DNA of 64,000 nt from contig QXXF01000001.1 in the NCBI GenBank assembly GCA_009911365.1, positions 124,001-188,000 of the forward strand. The letters run 5' to 3'. Position 1 is the first letter of the stretch. Every line of letters begins with the position of its first letter. Positions 1 to 10,305 of the stretch are shown here, piece after piece. The translations under genes and the position numbers were made by a program. The notes below the pieces were generated by a model. The model was not told where the DNA came from. It did not search any database and was given only the letters and a program-made list of their open reading frames with translations. This stretch comes from Clostridiales bacterium (lineage in GTDB: Bacteria; Bacillota; Clostridia; Peptostreptococcales; Anaerovoracaceae).

Positions 1-130
1 AATAATTGTTTTCTCTCCTGATTTCCGCAAAATGTGAAGTGCCCACTGGGATCCCCATTTTACCCCTATCAAAACCCATATCAAAATCCCCCTTTCTGGT
101 GCTCTATCGCCATTCCCTTTCATACCTACA

Positions 131-159
131 ATTATATCAAGTTTCAAGGGCGTCCGCAA
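131..159 (-). promoter_or_regulatory. Possible sigma-A promoter reading off the left edge
   Basis: On the minus strand TTGCGG (154-159) and TATAAT (131-136) are separated by 17 bases. It lies just past the terminator of the molybdenum-hydroxylase operon, so it would start a separate transcript leaving the window. The -10 is perfect; the -35 matches only in part. Confidence 0.4.
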
Positions 160-178
160 TGAAGATCTCCCCCAATAG

Positions 179-203
179 AAAAAGCAGATATTTTCATACC
201 TGC
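179..203 (-). terminator. Terminator of the molybdenum-hydroxylase operon
   Basis: On the minus strand an 8-bp stem (203-196 with 191-184, one G-T wobble) closes a GAAA tetraloop and is followed by five T residues (183-179). It lies 19 bases after the stop of the last gene in the operon. Confidence 0.75.
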
Positions 204-221
204 CTTTACGTTCTTTCCATC

Positions 222-668
222 CTATAACTCCGCAATGGCCATGAGCATTGGCGACAATCCTCGTTCTCCAACATCGCCTACCGTGGTCCAGCGGAATTCT
301 TCCGGATTCCACTTTTCTCCCGGGAATTGATTGCGGAACATGCCGACTAATAACAGCAGCCCCCTCTTCAAAACCTCTGCTTCCGTCCTATTTCCTCTGC
401 TACGCGTATGACTCACGGTTTCCACCAGCAGCATGATCTCCTGCCACTGGATTCTGCTGATATCCTCCAGCTTATTATCCAGCATCAGCTGGGAAACCGC
501 ATCAAAATTATCGACCGCTTCATTCATGATCCGCCAATGATTCGGTGTTTCGTCCATGGACATGGAAGCTATCTTTTCCCTGTAATGCCCATCGACTTCC
601 TCCTTTACCAGGAGGAAACACGCTTCAATGGCTTTGATCTGATAAACGTTGAATCTCTCATCCGTCAC
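222..668 (-). CDS. Hypothetical protein, last gene of the Mo-hydroxylase operon
   Basis: A 148-residue protein I do not recognise. It begins at GTG, with GGGAGGTG upstream on the minus strand. It has no signal peptide or membrane segment. The sequence looks alpha-helical and acidic, with a conserved-looking start (TDERFNVYQIKAIEACFLLV) and a Trp-rich C-terminal half. It sits 61 bases after the sigma-54 activator and is followed directly by a terminator, so it is very probably co-transcribed with the upstream molybdenum-hydroxylase genes. A cytoplasmic accessory or small regulatory role is possible, but nothing in the sequence shows a function. Confidence 0.6.
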   Translation of the reverse strand: MTDERFNVYQIKAIEACFLLVKEEVDGHYREKIASMSMDETPNHWRIMNEAVDNFDAVSQLMLDNKLEDISRIQWQEIMLLVETVSHTRSRGNRTEAEVLKRGLLLLVGMFRNQFPGEKWNPEEFRWTTVGDVGERGLSPMLMAIAEL

Positions 669-729
669 TTACCTTCACCTCCCTATCAGGTCAAATACTT
701 GTTATGCATTTCTAAATGGTTTCACGTTC

Positions 730-2157
730 TTATTTTTTCTCTGTATTTCTCAGTCCTAATTTGTTGATCCGATACTGCATGTTCTGTCTGCAAATGCCCA
801 AAGAACGCGCTGCCTGTGAAACATTCATATCGTTCTTTTCCAATGCGTCCTTGACCGCCTTTTTCTCAACAGAATAAAGAATCTCGTTGAGCGTCATGCG
901 CTCCACATCCTCAGGCACATAATTGCTGGCATACATGGTCTTCCTCAAATACGGAGGAAGATTGTACAGGGTCAGTTCTTCGCCGCTGTTTGTAAGGGAA
1001 ATGGCGCTTTCTATGAGATGCTCCAGTTCCCGCACGTTTCCCGGCCACTCATACTTGATAAAGGCGTCTCGCAGATTTTTATCCACAGTCACGTCTTTTT
1101 TGCCGTACATGGCGCAGTACTTGTGTTCAAAATGCTTGATCAGAGCCGCAATGTCCCCTTTCCGCTTTCGCAGGGGCGGGATCTCCAGGGTGACGCCGCT
1201 CAGCCGATAGTAAAGATCCTGTCGCAGCTGCCCCTCTTCCACGCACCGCATGGGCTCTACGTTGACTGAACTTATGATCTTGCATTCGATAAAACGTTCC
1301 TTGTCATCGCCCAGTCTGCGGAATCTCCGTTCCTGAATCGCTCTCAGGAATTTCGCCTGCAGGTTCAGAGGCATGGAATTGATTTCATCCAAGTAAAGCA
1401 TCCCTTTTCCCGCCTGTTCAAAAAAGCCAGTGGTGTTTTCCGCTCCTGTGAACGCCCCTTTTTTCGTTCCAAAGAGTAGGCTTTCCAGAAGGGTTTCCGG
1501 CAAAGCCGCACAATTGAGTGCCACAAAAGGATGATTCCATCCAGGGCCTGCGTTATGCATGCCCTGGACGATCATTTCCTTTCCTGTCCCTGTTTCTCCG
1601 TACACCAGGACAGGCGCGTTGTTCATGGCCGCCTGCTTCGCATTAGCGATTAATTCCTTCATCGCCCCGCTCTTGCAGACCATATCTTCAAATGTGAAAC
1701 GAGTGCCATTTTCCAAAGGTGCGTTTCCCTTTTCACTGGTGCTCTGCAGCCCCATCGTCCGGTTATAGATCTCCCTGATGCTGGTAACGTCCCTGCTGAT
1801 GGAGCAGACCGCCTCTGGCTCTCCATCCTCTGCCATGATCGGAAAGGAGTTGGCGATCAAATAGTTGGTCTTTCCCAGCTTGGTGATGTTCTGATAATTT
1901 CCTTCCTTGATCGGCTTGCCTGTTCTCAACACCTGGTAATGTTCACTGCTCTCCGTGGACCATTCGTACACGTCCATCAAATGCCTGCCCACCACATCTT
2001 CCGCATTCAGATCTTCAAACTCACCCAGCTTCTTGTTATAAATCACGATGGTTCCGTTCTTGTCTGTGATAATGATGCCCTCATTGATATGATTCAGGGC
2101 TTCCATACAGTACCGCAGCTTTTTTTCGGTTTCTTCAAGCTTCTTTTTGTAATCCAC
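730..2157 (-). CDS. Sigma-54-dependent transcriptional activator with PAS sensor
   Basis: Enhancer-binding protein of about 475 residues. Order: a short coiled segment, a PAS domain (about 15-125), an AAA+ domain with Walker A GETGTGKE (about 187-194), the sigma-54 contact loop GAFTGA (about 234-239) and Walker B MLYLDE (about 253-258), and a C-terminal Fis-type helix-turn-helix (about 443-470). The open frame extends upstream into the MFS gene. I chose the GTG at 2157 because AGGAA lies just before it, inside the last codons of the MFS gene. It is encoded within the operon whose promoter carries a -24/-12 element, so positive autoregulation is plausible. The PAS ligand cannot be read from the sequence. 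Confidence 0.9.
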   Translation of the reverse strand: MDYKKKLEETEKKLRYCMEALNHINEGIIITDKNGTIVIYNKKLGEFEDLNAEDVVGRHLMDVYEWSTESSEHYQVLRTGKPIKEGNYQNITKLGKTNYLIANSFPIMAEDGEPEAVCSISRDVTSIREIYNRTMGLQSTSEKGNAPLENGTRFTFEDMVCKSGAMKELIANAKQAAMNNAPVLVYGETGTGKEMIVQGMHNAGPGWNHPFVALNCAALPETLLESLLFGTKKGAFTGAENTTGFFEQAGKGMLYLDEINSMPLNLQAKFLRAIQERRFRRLGDDKERFIECKIISSVNVEPMRCVEEGQLRQDLYYRLSGVTLEIPPLRKRKGDIAALIKHFEHKYCAMYGKKDVTVDKNLRDAFIKYEWPGNVRELEHLIESAISLTNSGEELTLYNLPPYLRKTMYASNYVPEDVERMTLNEILYSVEKKAVKDALEKNDMNVSQAARSLGICRQNMQYRINKLGLRNTEKK

Positions 2158-2162
2158 AGTCT

Positions 2163-3395
2163 TTATTCCTGTTTTGCCTTTCTTTTCTCCAAAACTCTTG
2201 GCGCACATTCCATGATCAGTAGCGCCAGTACGAAGGAAATCGCATATCCGCATGCGGCCAACACCATCATATTGTTGAGACCCAGCGCGTCAGCGACAAA
2301 TCCGGCGATCGTCGTGATCAGCGCTCCACCGATGAATTCACCCATTGACATTGGAATGGAAATCCCAGTGGATGTCAGATATGGTGGCAGAGATTCCATT
2401 GGGATCAAGTTGATCCAGAAAATGCCGATCGCTCCCGGGATAGCGGAAAACAGCACATATAATGCCATGGAAATCTTTGCTCCTGGAATGAGCCACATGG
2501 CGACAGGAACCAGCAACGCCACAATATAACTGATGGCCAGGATGCTCCTTCTGCCAAAGTTATCCGACAGCTTTGGCAGGAACACGGCCCAGAAAATTCC
2601 AAACAGCCCTGCCGCAGAAATCAGCCACCCCGCAGTCTGAACAGAAATCTTGGCGATCTCCGTCCAATAAAGGGACGCATAGATCTGGATAATGTAATAC
2701 CCCGACATATGGGACATGGCTAAGAAAAAACATACCCGGAAATTCTTGTATCCCCATAATTCTGCGAACATGCCTTTGCTCTTGGCCTCTTCTGTCGCTA
2801 CGTCTTCCTTCTTTTCATCTGGGATCGGGTGCATAAAGAAAGCGACGCAGAGGATCAGGATCAGCCCTGGCGCGGCTGCGACCAGAAAAGCTGTCTGCCA
2901 GCTGGTGATGGTAATCAGCTGCGTCAGCAGGACTGGCCCCAATGTGGCTGCGATTACCGAAACTCCCGCATTGACAATCCCCACGGAAACACCGAGGCGA
3001 TTGCCGTTCACGGATTTTCCAAGAGCTGCCATGATAAATGTTGAGAAAGGTCCCTCTGCGATGCCTACCAGCGCTCTCAACAGCAGTAAGGCTGTGTAAG
3101 AATTGGCAAGTGCGCAGCACCCGCTGAATATGGCGGTGAGCACGCCGCTGACAATGAGCCAGGTTTTCAGGTGTCCCACCTTGTCCGCAATGGCACAGAT
3201 CACAATAGCGGAAATACCCCACATAATGGTAAATGACATGTTGACTGTCCCTACCTGGCCGTTGGTCAGCCCCAGCTCAGGAACGATCACTGGGAAAATG
3301 AAAGATATCGCCAATCTGTCAATGAACATAAATCCCCATGTCAGGAAAAATAAAGCGGTTATTCCATTTTGATACCCTATTGTTTTCTCTTTCAT
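2163..3395 (-). CDS. MFS transporter
   Basis: Major facilitator superfamily permease of about 410 residues with roughly twelve hydrophobic segments. The loop between TM2 and TM3 (ADKVGHLKTW) and a similar loop in the second half (LSDNFGRRSILA) are typical of the family. The start at 3395 is supported by AAGGAG seven bases upstream; an earlier ATG at 3443 lacks a good site. It lies between the amidohydrolase and the activator in one operon, so it probably imports the substrate, or exports the product, of the molybdenum hydroxylase and amidohydrolase. The substrate cannot be deduced from sequence. Confidence 0.88.
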   Translation of the reverse strand: MKEKTIGYQNGITALFFLTWGFMFIDRLAISFIFPVIVPELGLTNGQVGTVNMSFTIMWGISAIVICAIADKVGHLKTWLIVSGVLTAIFSGCCALANSYTALLLLRALVGIAEGPFSTFIMAALGKSVNGNRLGVSVGIVNAGVSVIAATLGPVLLTQLITITSWQTAFLVAAAPGLILILCVAFFMHPIPDEKKEDVATEEAKSKGMFAELWGYKNFRVCFFLAMSHMSGYYIIQIYASLYWTEIAKISVQTAGWLISAAGLFGIFWAVFLPKLSDNFGRRSILAISYIVALLVPVAMWLIPGAKISMALYVLFSAIPGAIGIFWINLIPMESLPPYLTSTGISIPMSMGEFIGGALITTIAGFVADALGLNNMMVLAACGYAISFVLALLIMECAPRVLEKRKAKQE

Positions 3396-3446
3396 GATAA
3401 TTCTCCTTACTTGAAACAAGTAGTAACGTCTACTGGGAACCATGCT

Positions 3447-4973
3447 CTATTTCTTAAAAATGCTTTTACCTCGTTTAAAAGTCTCCAGAACAGTAAGGGT
3501 GTCCCTGCTGATACGGTCTTTCACATTGTATGGGCTTTGATCCAGTACGATCATATCCGCATATTTGCCCAGCTCTAAGGAACCAATCTCATCTTCTTTC
3601 TTGCAGACGAAGGCCCCATTGTACGTATACATCTTCAAAGCTGTGTCCAGGGACGCGCATCTTGCGGGATTATGAGCATTCACGATAGAATCTATGCCCA
3701 CAAACGGGTCTAACGGCGAACAAGGGGAATCGGAACTGCCGGCCACTGTCACGCCGCCCTTGATCAGGTAGTTGAAATTCTCGTGCCTTTGAGCCTTTTC
3801 CGGTGATACGAAGGCTTCAAAGCCATTCCCGTTCTCTCCCAGATCCAGCGCGTTTCCGATGGCTGGCTGAGAAGTCGCCACCAGCCCGATTTCCGCTGCG
3901 GCGGCGATGACCTCATCACTAGCCAGAGAGAAATGCTCCACTCTGTGGCGGTTTTCCTTGATCCCCATTTCCTTGTCCACCTGCTGATAAACCCGCACAA
4001 TCTGATCCACCGCCCGGTCTCCAATAGCGTGGAAGGCGCACTGCATTCCTCGTTTGGAGCATTCTACGATAAAATCATATAGGTATTTGTCCGAGTACTC
4101 CAGAAGACCTCTGGTAAACGGCGCACAAGGATACGGTTCAAAGTAAGCCGCTGTCAGCTGAGGCGGCGACCCGTCTATGGTCAGACATCCTCCAATGCGG
4201 GGCAGTCCCAATCCCGCAACCTTTTCATAATCAAAGGTCTGGGTATAGTTGACCCATTCCACTGGTAGCGCATCATGGATTTTCAGGATAATATCTACAT
4301 CAATATCATCCTTGACCATCATGCCGTCCAGTGCGCCGATGGTGGTAATACCATATCCCGCACATTTTTTCGCCAGATCCATGTAAATATTTTTGAATTC
4401 CTCTTCCGTATGGAGCGCATAAATTTCTCCGATAATATAGAAGGAAACATCGTCTCTGTTGAAATATCCGTCCTTTTCCACGTATCTGTATTCTTCTGGA
4501 AGGTTGGCCCTTTCTATGGCTTTGCTGTTGATCACGCCGCCATGGGCTGTCCAAAACACCAAGATTACCGTATGGTCCCCGGTGACTTCGTCCAACTCCT
4601 GTCTGGTAGGCAGTTTTTTATCAGCCATCCCTTCTTTCAAGTTCATGTTCCAGCCGCAGATCAGCCGAGGCTGTTTCTCTTTCGCACAATAGGCTTCTAC
4701 TGCGTCAAGGATCCCTTGGGACGTGTCGATGCCGCTTAAATCTATACCATTAAAGTCGATCCCTGACATGCTGCTGTGAATATGTGCGTCAACGATGCCT
4801 GGCATCAGCGTTTTTCCCTGCAAATCAATGATGCTCCCCGCTTCTCCCGGAGCGTCATTCCTTTCGCCCATGGCTGCGATTTTTCCGTTCTCATCTACGG
4901 CCAGCCATGTTTTTCGAGACATGTTCTCATCCATGGTCAAAATATTGCCGCTTTTAAATAACAGGTTATACAT
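3447..4973 (-). CDS. YtcJ-type metal-dependent amidohydrolase
   Basis: A 508-residue member of the amidohydrolase superfamily (amidohydro_3, YtcJ/AepA group). Visible motifs are the N-terminal beta-sandwich, the metal motif DAHIHSS (His64 and His66), HAIGDRAVDQIV, HRVEHF and the late Asp motif SSDSPCSPLDPF. Family members hydrolyse C-N bonds in amides, lactams or deaminated rings. A strong AAGGAGATG precedes the ATG at 4973. It lies 45 bases after the FAD subunit. Ring opening of a lactam produced by the molybdenum hydroxylase would be a natural two-step route, but this is inference. Confidence 0.88.
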   Translation of the reverse strand: MYNLLFKSGNILTMDENMSRKTWLAVDENGKIAAMGERNDAPGEAGSIIDLQGKTLMPGIVDAHIHSSMSGIDFNGIDLSGIDTSQGILDAVEAYCAKEKQPRLICGWNMNLKEGMADKKLPTRQELDEVTGDHTVILVFWTAHGGVINSKAIERANLPEEYRYVEKDGYFNRDDVSFYIIGEIYALHTEEEFKNIYMDLAKKCAGYGITTIGALDGMMVKDDIDVDIILKIHDALPVEWVNYTQTFDYEKVAGLGLPRIGGCLTIDGSPPQLTAAYFEPYPCAPFTRGLLEYSDKYLYDFIVECSKRGMQCAFHAIGDRAVDQIVRVYQQVDKEMGIKENRHRVEHFSLASDEVIAAAAEIGLVATSQPAIGNALDLGENGNGFEAFVSPEKAQRHENFNYLIKGGVTVAGSSDSPCSPLDPFVGIDSIVNAHNPARCASLDTALKMYTYNGAFVCKKEDEIGSLELGKYADMIVLDQSPYNVKDRISRDTLTVLETFKRGKSIFKK

Positions 4974-5018
4974 ATAACATCTCCTTTCTCCTCAGCTCCC
5001 GCGTGCCGCTCCAGCGCT

Positions 5019-7376
5019 TCACTTTATGGCTCTGGCTACAGCTCTGCGCACGTAAGCTTTGATGATCTGCGCTTTGAACTTGTTGTCGCTCAAAACTTTG
5101 ATGTCTTTGATAGCCATCCGGCCCGCTTCCGCTGCTAATTCTTCTGACGGCGCTTTGCCTCTCAGGAAATCCTCAACTTCATAAAATTCATAAGGCATCG
5201 GGGCCACGCCGCTGAACACCAACTTGGCTGACTCTATGGCATCGCCGCTGAGTTTGATGTTGCTGGCAAGTCCCGCGATTGGGAAGTCAATGGTTTCTCT
5301 GGTCCTGAACTTGTTGTACTGCTGGACAGAACCTGCCTGATCCGCTTTGAGGACAATCTCCTTGACGATCTCATCGCAGTCCAAAACCGTAGAAGTGTCC
5401 ACGCCTGCCAAGAAAAATTCTGATGCTGGAATCTCCCTCTTTGAGGTAACAATGACCGCATCTAAAGCAATGAGCGCTGGGGCCGTGTCCGAAGGACTGA
5501 CCGCCACGCAGCCGCAATTGTAGCATCTGTTGGCTTCCGTTTTAATGGCTTCCATAGAAGCACTGCTGTTGTCTTCTTGGTCCAGGCTCCTTGCGGACAC
5601 AGGGATAGTCTCCAGCACCAATGGCTGAGAGGCTTCCATACAGGATGGATCAAAGAAAAGTTCCTGATGCAGCTTCGTCTCTCGCAGCAGCGTTTGTCCA
5701 CCCAGATAGCGATGGATGCTGTCCGCTGTTTTCCTACCGTCCGCGATGGCTTCGATGGCGGTTCCCGGTCCAATGGCCGCGTCTCCCGCAGCGAACACGT
5801 TTTTCATGCTCGTGGCATGATCCGCATCTGTTTTGATCCAGTTCCTGCTGGTAGTATCCAGGCCCATGCCTTTCGGATCCACCTTCTGACCGATGGCCGC
5901 AAAGAGCAGATCCACCTCAATGGTCTCAAATTCACCTGGAATTGGCACTGGCTTTCTCCTGCCGCTTTCATCTGGCTCTCTCAGTTCCATTTTCTGAAGT
6001 TTCACTGCCTGGACCGCTTGATCTTTGACAATGATTTCAGCCGGGGACACCAAATAACAAAATTCAATGCCCTCTTCTTTTGCTTCTGCGATCTCTTCTG
6101 CTTCCGCAGGCATTTCCGCTTCTGTCCTTCTATAGAAATTGTAGACCTTGGCCGCTCCCAGGCGTTTTGCCGTCCTGCAACAGTCCATGGCCGTGTTGCC
6201 GCCGCCGACCACAGCGACAACTTTTCCTGCCACGCCTGGTTCTTTGTGTTCTGATGCGTCTTTTAGAAATTCGATACCGCCGATCACGCCTTTTACGTCA
6301 TCTCCCGGGCAGCCGATGGGAGCGGATTTCCATGCGCCGATCCCTGTGAACACCGCATCGTTTTCCTTACAGAGTTCTCCTATTTTTATGTCTTCTCCGA
6401 TCACTACGTTCTGCTTGAAGACAATCCCCTGCCCAGTAAAGATCTCCGCAAACCGGTCCAGGATGTTCCGAGGCAGGCGATAAGCAGGAATTCCATATCT
6501 CAGCATGCCGCCAATTTTTTCGTTAGCATCGTATACTGTGACGCTGTGACCCGCTTTTCTTAGGAAATAAGCGGCAGTCAGACCTGCGGGACCTGCTCCG
6601 ATAACAGCGATTTTCTTGCCAGTCTCTGGCACAGCCGGATCAATGAGACGCTCTGCGTGTTCCAGCATGTAGTCGCCTACCGTGCGCTCGATATTGCGGA
6701 TGGAAACTGGTTCATCGTATTCATTGCGGTTGCATTCGCTCTGGCAGGTGTGCGGACACACTCTGCCCACTACAGCAGCCAAAGGGTTCATTTCCCACAA
6801 GACTTTGGCCGCTCCATCCAGGTCGCCCTTTCTGATCAAATCAAAATATTCCGGAATGGCAGTGCCGTTTGGACACTGGCTTTCGCAAGGGGAGCCGCAC
6901 ACTTTGGCTCCACCGAAAACAGAATGGTAAATGTTTTCTCCCATCATGGCGTTACAGAGCGTCCCGCCTTTTCTCATACAATGGAACTTGTCATCCTGAT
7001 ACCGGTAATACCAGCACCTCGGTTCCTGACAGATGTTTCCGCCAATGGTAGCCATGTGACGAATCTGCGGGGATGCCACTTGGTGAGCTGCTTCCCACAA
7101 AACCCTGTATTTTTCTCGGATAATCTCAGAATCTTCGATGTCGCTGAGTTTTGCCATCGCACCGATCCGCAAAGTCCCATTTTCTTCCGTGATCTCGTCT
7201 GACCCCGCACTTTTCAGCGATACCAGCTTGTCAGGGCATTGCGCTTTGATTTTTTCGTTAATCACGCCGACAATGTCCGTGCCGCCGGCAATGAACTTTC
7301 CATTTGCGCTGTCATGAATCTCAGAGGCAGCTTTATCGATGGTGTCTGGCTTTGTGTATGTATAATTATTGATCAT
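5019..7376 (-). CDS. FAD subunit of molybdenum hydroxylase with inserted GltD-like module
   Basis: 785 residues, about 500 more than a normal FAD subunit. Residues 1-157 are the first half of a PCMH-type FAD domain ([30 protein letters not shown]). Residues about 158-615 form a GltD/YgfK-like NAD(P)H oxidoreductase: Cys clusters C160/C164/C168 and C207/C211/C215 for [4Fe-4S], FAD site GAGPAG (260-265), NAD(P) site GGGNTA (391-396) and a closing GDAAIG motif (531-536). After RCYNCGC (C618, C621, C623) the FAD domain resumes ([22 protein letters not shown]) and ends with the CO-dehydrogenase flavoprotein C-terminal domain. The start overlaps the Mo-subunit stop (ATGA). The insert should link the hydroxylase directly to NAD(P)H and an extra Fe-S chain. 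Confidence 0.88.
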   Translation of the reverse strand: MINNYTYTKPDTIDKAASEIHDSANGKFIAGGTDIVGVINEKIKAQCPDKLVSLKSAGSDEITEENGTLRIGAMAKLSDIEDSEIIREKYRVLWEAAHQVASPQIRHMATIGGNICQEPRCWYYRYQDDKFHCMRKGGTLCNAMMGENIYHSVFGGAKVCGSPCESQCPNGTAIPEYFDLIRKGDLDGAAKVLWEMNPLAAVVGRVCPHTCQSECNRNEYDEPVSIRNIERTVGDYMLEHAERLIDPAVPETGKKIAVIGAGPAGLTAAYFLRKAGHSVTVYDANEKIGGMLRYGIPAYRLPRNILDRFAEIFTGQGIVFKQNVVIGEDIKIGELCKENDAVFTGIGAWKSAPIGCPGDDVKGVIGGIEFLKDASEHKEPGVAGKVVAVVGGGNTAMDCCRTAKRLGAAKVYNFYRRTEAEMPAEAEEIAEAKEEGIEFCYLVSPAEIIVKDQAVQAVKLQKMELREPDESGRRKPVPIPGEFETIEVDLLFAAIGQKVDPKGMGLDTTSRNWIKTDADHATSMKNVFAAGDAAIGPGTAIEAIADGRKTADSIHRYLGGQTLLRETKLHQELFFDPSCMEASQPLVLETIPVSARSLDQEDNSSASMEAIKTEANRCYNCGCVAVSPSDTAPALIALDAVIVTSKREIPASEFFLAGVDTSTVLDCDEIVKEIVLKADQAGSVQQYNKFRTRETIDFPIAGLASNIKLSGDAIESAKLVFSGVAPMPYEFYEVEDFLRGKAPSEELAAEAGRMAIKDIKVLSDNKFKAQIIKAYVRRAVARAIK

Positions 7377-9772
7377 TTTTGCGCCTCCTTCATTTCTTTT
7401 TCCGCAAGGCCTTCCAAGATTTTTTTTGGTGAAAACGGTGCATTAGGCACCCGGATCCCGATTGCGTTGTAAACTGCGTTGGCAATGGCTGTGGACGCTC
7501 CGGTCGGCGTGGATTCCGCCAATCCGCATGCGCCATATTCGCTGGCCCCTTTCCAAGTTTCCAGGAGCAGCGGGGATATTTCAGGAACATCCGCCATGGT
7601 CAGCATTTTGTAGTCAATGTAATTCACGTTGAGCGGAGTTCCTGTCCGTTTGTCATAAAACAATTCTTCTGTCAAAGTCTCTCCCATGCCAATGCAAACG
7701 CCACCGATCTGCTGAGCCTCCGCGCCTGACGCGTGCATGACCTGTCCCACGTCATTGGCGATCACCAGATCCAGAACCGTCACTTTGCCAGTTTCCGTGT
7801 CTACTTCCACCTCCGCAAACCATGCGCCATAGGCGATTCCTGTGACTGTCTTGTTGTTGTTTCTGACGTTCCTGCCTGTGATCGGCACGCAGTCATCTTC
7901 CATCATCACATTGCTTGCTTCAATATAAATCCATGGTTCTGTCTTTTTATACACTTTTCCGTCTGCGATGTCAAGCAGTTCCTCTTTGATGTTCATCATT
8001 TCAGCAGCTCGTTCGATAAATTGCCGCTTTACATCCAATGCGGCTCCTACAATGCATTCTGAAAGGATGAAGGATACGACACTATCTGTTGGAGGGCAAT
8101 CTCTCAGTCCCATTTCCGTGTCCCCGTCTGACACCCACTTGATGTCATCTGGTGTGGTTCCCAGAAAACTTAGATTGTCTGCGCATGCCATGACTGCGGC
8201 GCTGTTTCCACCCGCACCAGTCTCTTTGGTAGGCGCATTGAGAATCACTGACAAATCAGGGTTCACCCGGATGGTGGTTTCCACTCTGCCTCGTTCATTT
8301 TCCTGCCATTCCGCATGCCACTGGTTGTGCAGAGTCATGCCCATGCCCCGCTTTTTATATCCGTCAATCAGCGGACCGTCATCTGTTTTATGTCTGTTTT
8401 CCCAGCCGAATTCCTTGGATGCTGCGTCTAACACTGAAGCGATGCTGGCATTTGGCTGCGGGTCGTAGGAGTTGCCAAAGCTCTTTTTGTAGATGTCAAT
8501 CGGGTCAATGTTCAGTTTTTCCGCTAACTGATCCACTGCCTGTCCGAGCGGGAAGTTCTGCTGCACGTTGCCCACGCTCCGGAACACGCCGCCTGGGATC
8601 CTGTTGGTAAAGAAGTTCCTGCTTCTCATCCTAATATTTTCCACCGGATAAAAGAGCCTTGGTATGCCCTCTGCGTTCATGAACCCAGTGAGCGCATATC
8701 CGGTCACGCCATTGTAAGCGCCCTGATTTCCAATGCCATCAAAGTCCAAAGCCGTGATGGTTCCGTCCTTTTTACCGCCTGCCTTTAGTTTGAAACGAAT
8801 CTGCGTCCTGGTTTCGGCGAATTCTTCATGAACGTTCATCTTGTACTTTACTGGGCATCCTGTTCTCTTGGACAGCATGGCGGATAGAAGAAAGAAGTTT
8901 TGTTCCCCCATGTTCCATTTTCCCATGTGCGCACCGCAGTTTGTATTGTGTACTCGGATCTTTGCCAAAGGAAGTCCCAACATGTCATGAAGGTGCATCC
9001 TCACCTGATCGGAATAGTAATGATTCGTCCATACCTCGATTTTGTCATCCACCCACTCGATCATGCAGCCTCTGTAGTCCAAAGTACCCTGAGTGGAATT
9101 TCCACCGAATGTTTCATCCACCTCCACTACCGCGTCAGCCTCTACGAATCCTTTTTCCACATCGCCCTTGTCCACTACGATGTCGTCCATGGAAACGCCT
9201 CCATCCAAATCATTTCGGTGAGGCAATTGATTTCCCGTTGGGTTCGCTTCGGGATGCAGCACCTTCGCACTTGGCTTTTCTGCGTCTTCCACTTCTAGGA
9301 AGGCTGGAGCCACTTCCCACCGAATGTCCATGAGACGGATGGCCTCATCCGCAATTTCTCTAGTGTCCGCAGCTACTGCCACGCCGATCAGGTCGCCTAC
9401 AAAACGGCCCGTGTCATCCAAGACTTTTCTGTCAAACCACTTTGGTACCGTCTCTCTGTGATAAGGCGTGATGGCAGTATCCGTCCAGGAGTTGGTCGTT
9501 GGCGGCATGACCATGATTTCTGGGTCATCGAAGCGGATGATGGCCCGCACGCCCTCCAAGGCCTCTGCCTTTGCGGTGTCCATAGAGAGGATCTTGCCAT
9601 TCGCATAAGGAGAGCGCAGAATCGAACAATAGAGCATTCTCGGATTCTTTGCTTTTATGGTCTGGTCATCAAAGAATTTCGTTCTTCCCATGGCCTTTTC
9701 TTTGGCATCGATCTTCGGTTCATAAGATCCTACGTATTTTCTTTTCACACGAGGCACATATTGATATTTCAT
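7373..9772 (-). CDS. Molybdenum-binding catalytic subunit, xanthine dehydrogenase family
   Basis: 799 residues, usual length for the molybdopterin subunit of a molybdenum hydroxylase. It has the a/b hammerhead domain near the N-terminus ([15 protein letters not shown]) followed by the two cofactor-binding domains. Markers include [47 protein letters not shown] and, near the C-terminus, [17 protein letters not shown], whose Glu corresponds to the catalytic Glu of the family. These enzymes hydroxylate an electron-poor carbon, usually in a purine or N-heteroaromatic ring, with water. No selenocysteine codon is evident. It is the middle gene of the S-L-M set and overlaps the next gene by four bases. 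The substrate is unknown. Confidence 0.9.
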   Translation of the reverse strand: MKYQYVPRVKRKYVGSYEPKIDAKEKAMGRTKFFDDQTIKAKNPRMLYCSILRSPYANGKILSMDTAKAEALEGVRAIIRFDDPEIMVMPPTTNSWTDTAITPYHRETVPKWFDRKVLDDTGRFVGDLIGVAVAADTREIADEAIRLMDIRWEVAPAFLEVEDAEKPSAKVLHPEANPTGNQLPHRNDLDGGVSMDDIVVDKGDVEKGFVEADAVVEVDETFGGNSTQGTLDYRGCMIEWVDDKIEVWTNHYYSDQVRMHLHDMLGLPLAKIRVHNTNCGAHMGKWNMGEQNFFLLSAMLSKRTGCPVKYKMNVHEEFAETRTQIRFKLKAGGKKDGTITALDFDGIGNQGAYNGVTGYALTGFMNAEGIPRLFYPVENIRMRSRNFFTNRIPGGVFRSVGNVQQNFPLGQAVDQLAEKLNIDPIDIYKKSFGNSYDPQPNASIASVLDAASKEFGWENRHKTDDGPLIDGYKKRGMGMTLHNQWHAEWQENERGRVETTIRVNPDLSVILNAPTKETGAGGNSAAVMACADNLSFLGTTPDDIKWVSDGDTEMGLRDCPPTDSVVSFILSECIVGAALDVKRQFIERAAEMMNIKEELLDIADGKVYKKTEPWIYIEASNVMMEDDCVPITGRNVRNNNKTVTGIAYGAWFAEVEVDTETGKVTVLDLVIANDVGQVMHASGAEAQQIGGVCIGMGETLTEELFYDKRTGTPLNVNYIDYKMLTMADVPEISPLLLETWKGASEYGACGLAESTPTGASTAIANAVYNAIGIRVPNAPFSPKKILEGLAEKEMKEAQK

Positions 9773-9775
9773 AGG

Positions 9776-10276
9776 TTACTTCACCTCCTTTACTGCCGCG
9801 CTCACTTTCTTGACCGCATGTTCAATCCCTTGATACGCACCGCACCGGCAGACATGGCCCGACAAGCCGTCCCTAATTTCCGCCTCTGTTGGGTGCGGAT
9901 TTTCAGCAAGAAGGCTCTTTGTCTCCAGTACAAAGCCTGGGGTGCAGAATCCGCACTGCATGGCGGTGCCGTATCCGGGATCCGTTTCTTTTGCGAACGC
10001 TTCTATGATCGGGTCATCCGCCGGGATGCCTTCAATGGTAGTAATGTCGCATCCATCCGCCTCCACGGCCAGCATCATACATGATAACGCAGATTTTCCA
10101 TTGAGCAATATGGTACAAGCGCCGCACGCCCCTTGATTGCAAGACACTCTCACTCCCGTAAAGCCAAGCCGCTCCCTTAGTACTGTGGATAATGTTTCTG
10201 TTATCTCAAAGTCTCTTCCAACTTTGAGAGTATAATCTCTTCCGTTGATACATAATTTGATGGAATCTGTATTCAT
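9776..10276 (-). CDS. [2Fe-2S] subunit of molybdenum hydroxylase
   Basis: Small iron-sulfur subunit of 166 residues. The plant-type [2Fe-2S] cluster uses C46, C51, C54 and C66 (SCNQGACGACTILLNG, LSC). The second cluster uses C108, C111, C143 and C145 (QCGFCTPGF, CRCGAYQG). It passes electrons from the molybdenum site to the FAD subunit. I chose the ATG at 10276 because AAGGAGGAAG precedes it; a longer frame to 10336 would run through the sigma-54 promoter. It is the first gene of the operon, about 20 bases downstream of the predicted transcription start. Confidence 0.92.
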   Translation of the reverse strand: MNTDSIKLCINGRDYTLKVGRDFEITETLSTVLRERLGFTGVRVSCNQGACGACTILLNGKSALSCMMLAVEADGCDITTIEGIPADDPIIEAFAKETDPGYGTAMQCGFCTPGFVLETKSLLAENPHPTEAEIRDGLSGHVCRCGAYQGIEHAVKKVSAAVKEVK

Positions 10277-10305
10277 ATCTCTTCCTCCTTGTTGTTTATA
10301 TAATA

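Noticed and set aside
6-227. Plus-strand frame of 73 codons at the left edge.
   Set aside because: It has no ribosome site and lies over the operon terminator and a minus-strand promoter. The composition is not protein-like.
5577-6254. Plus-strand frame of 225 codons opposite the FAD/GltD subunit.
   Set aside because: Antisense to an intact, motif-rich gene, without ribosome site or protein-like pattern.
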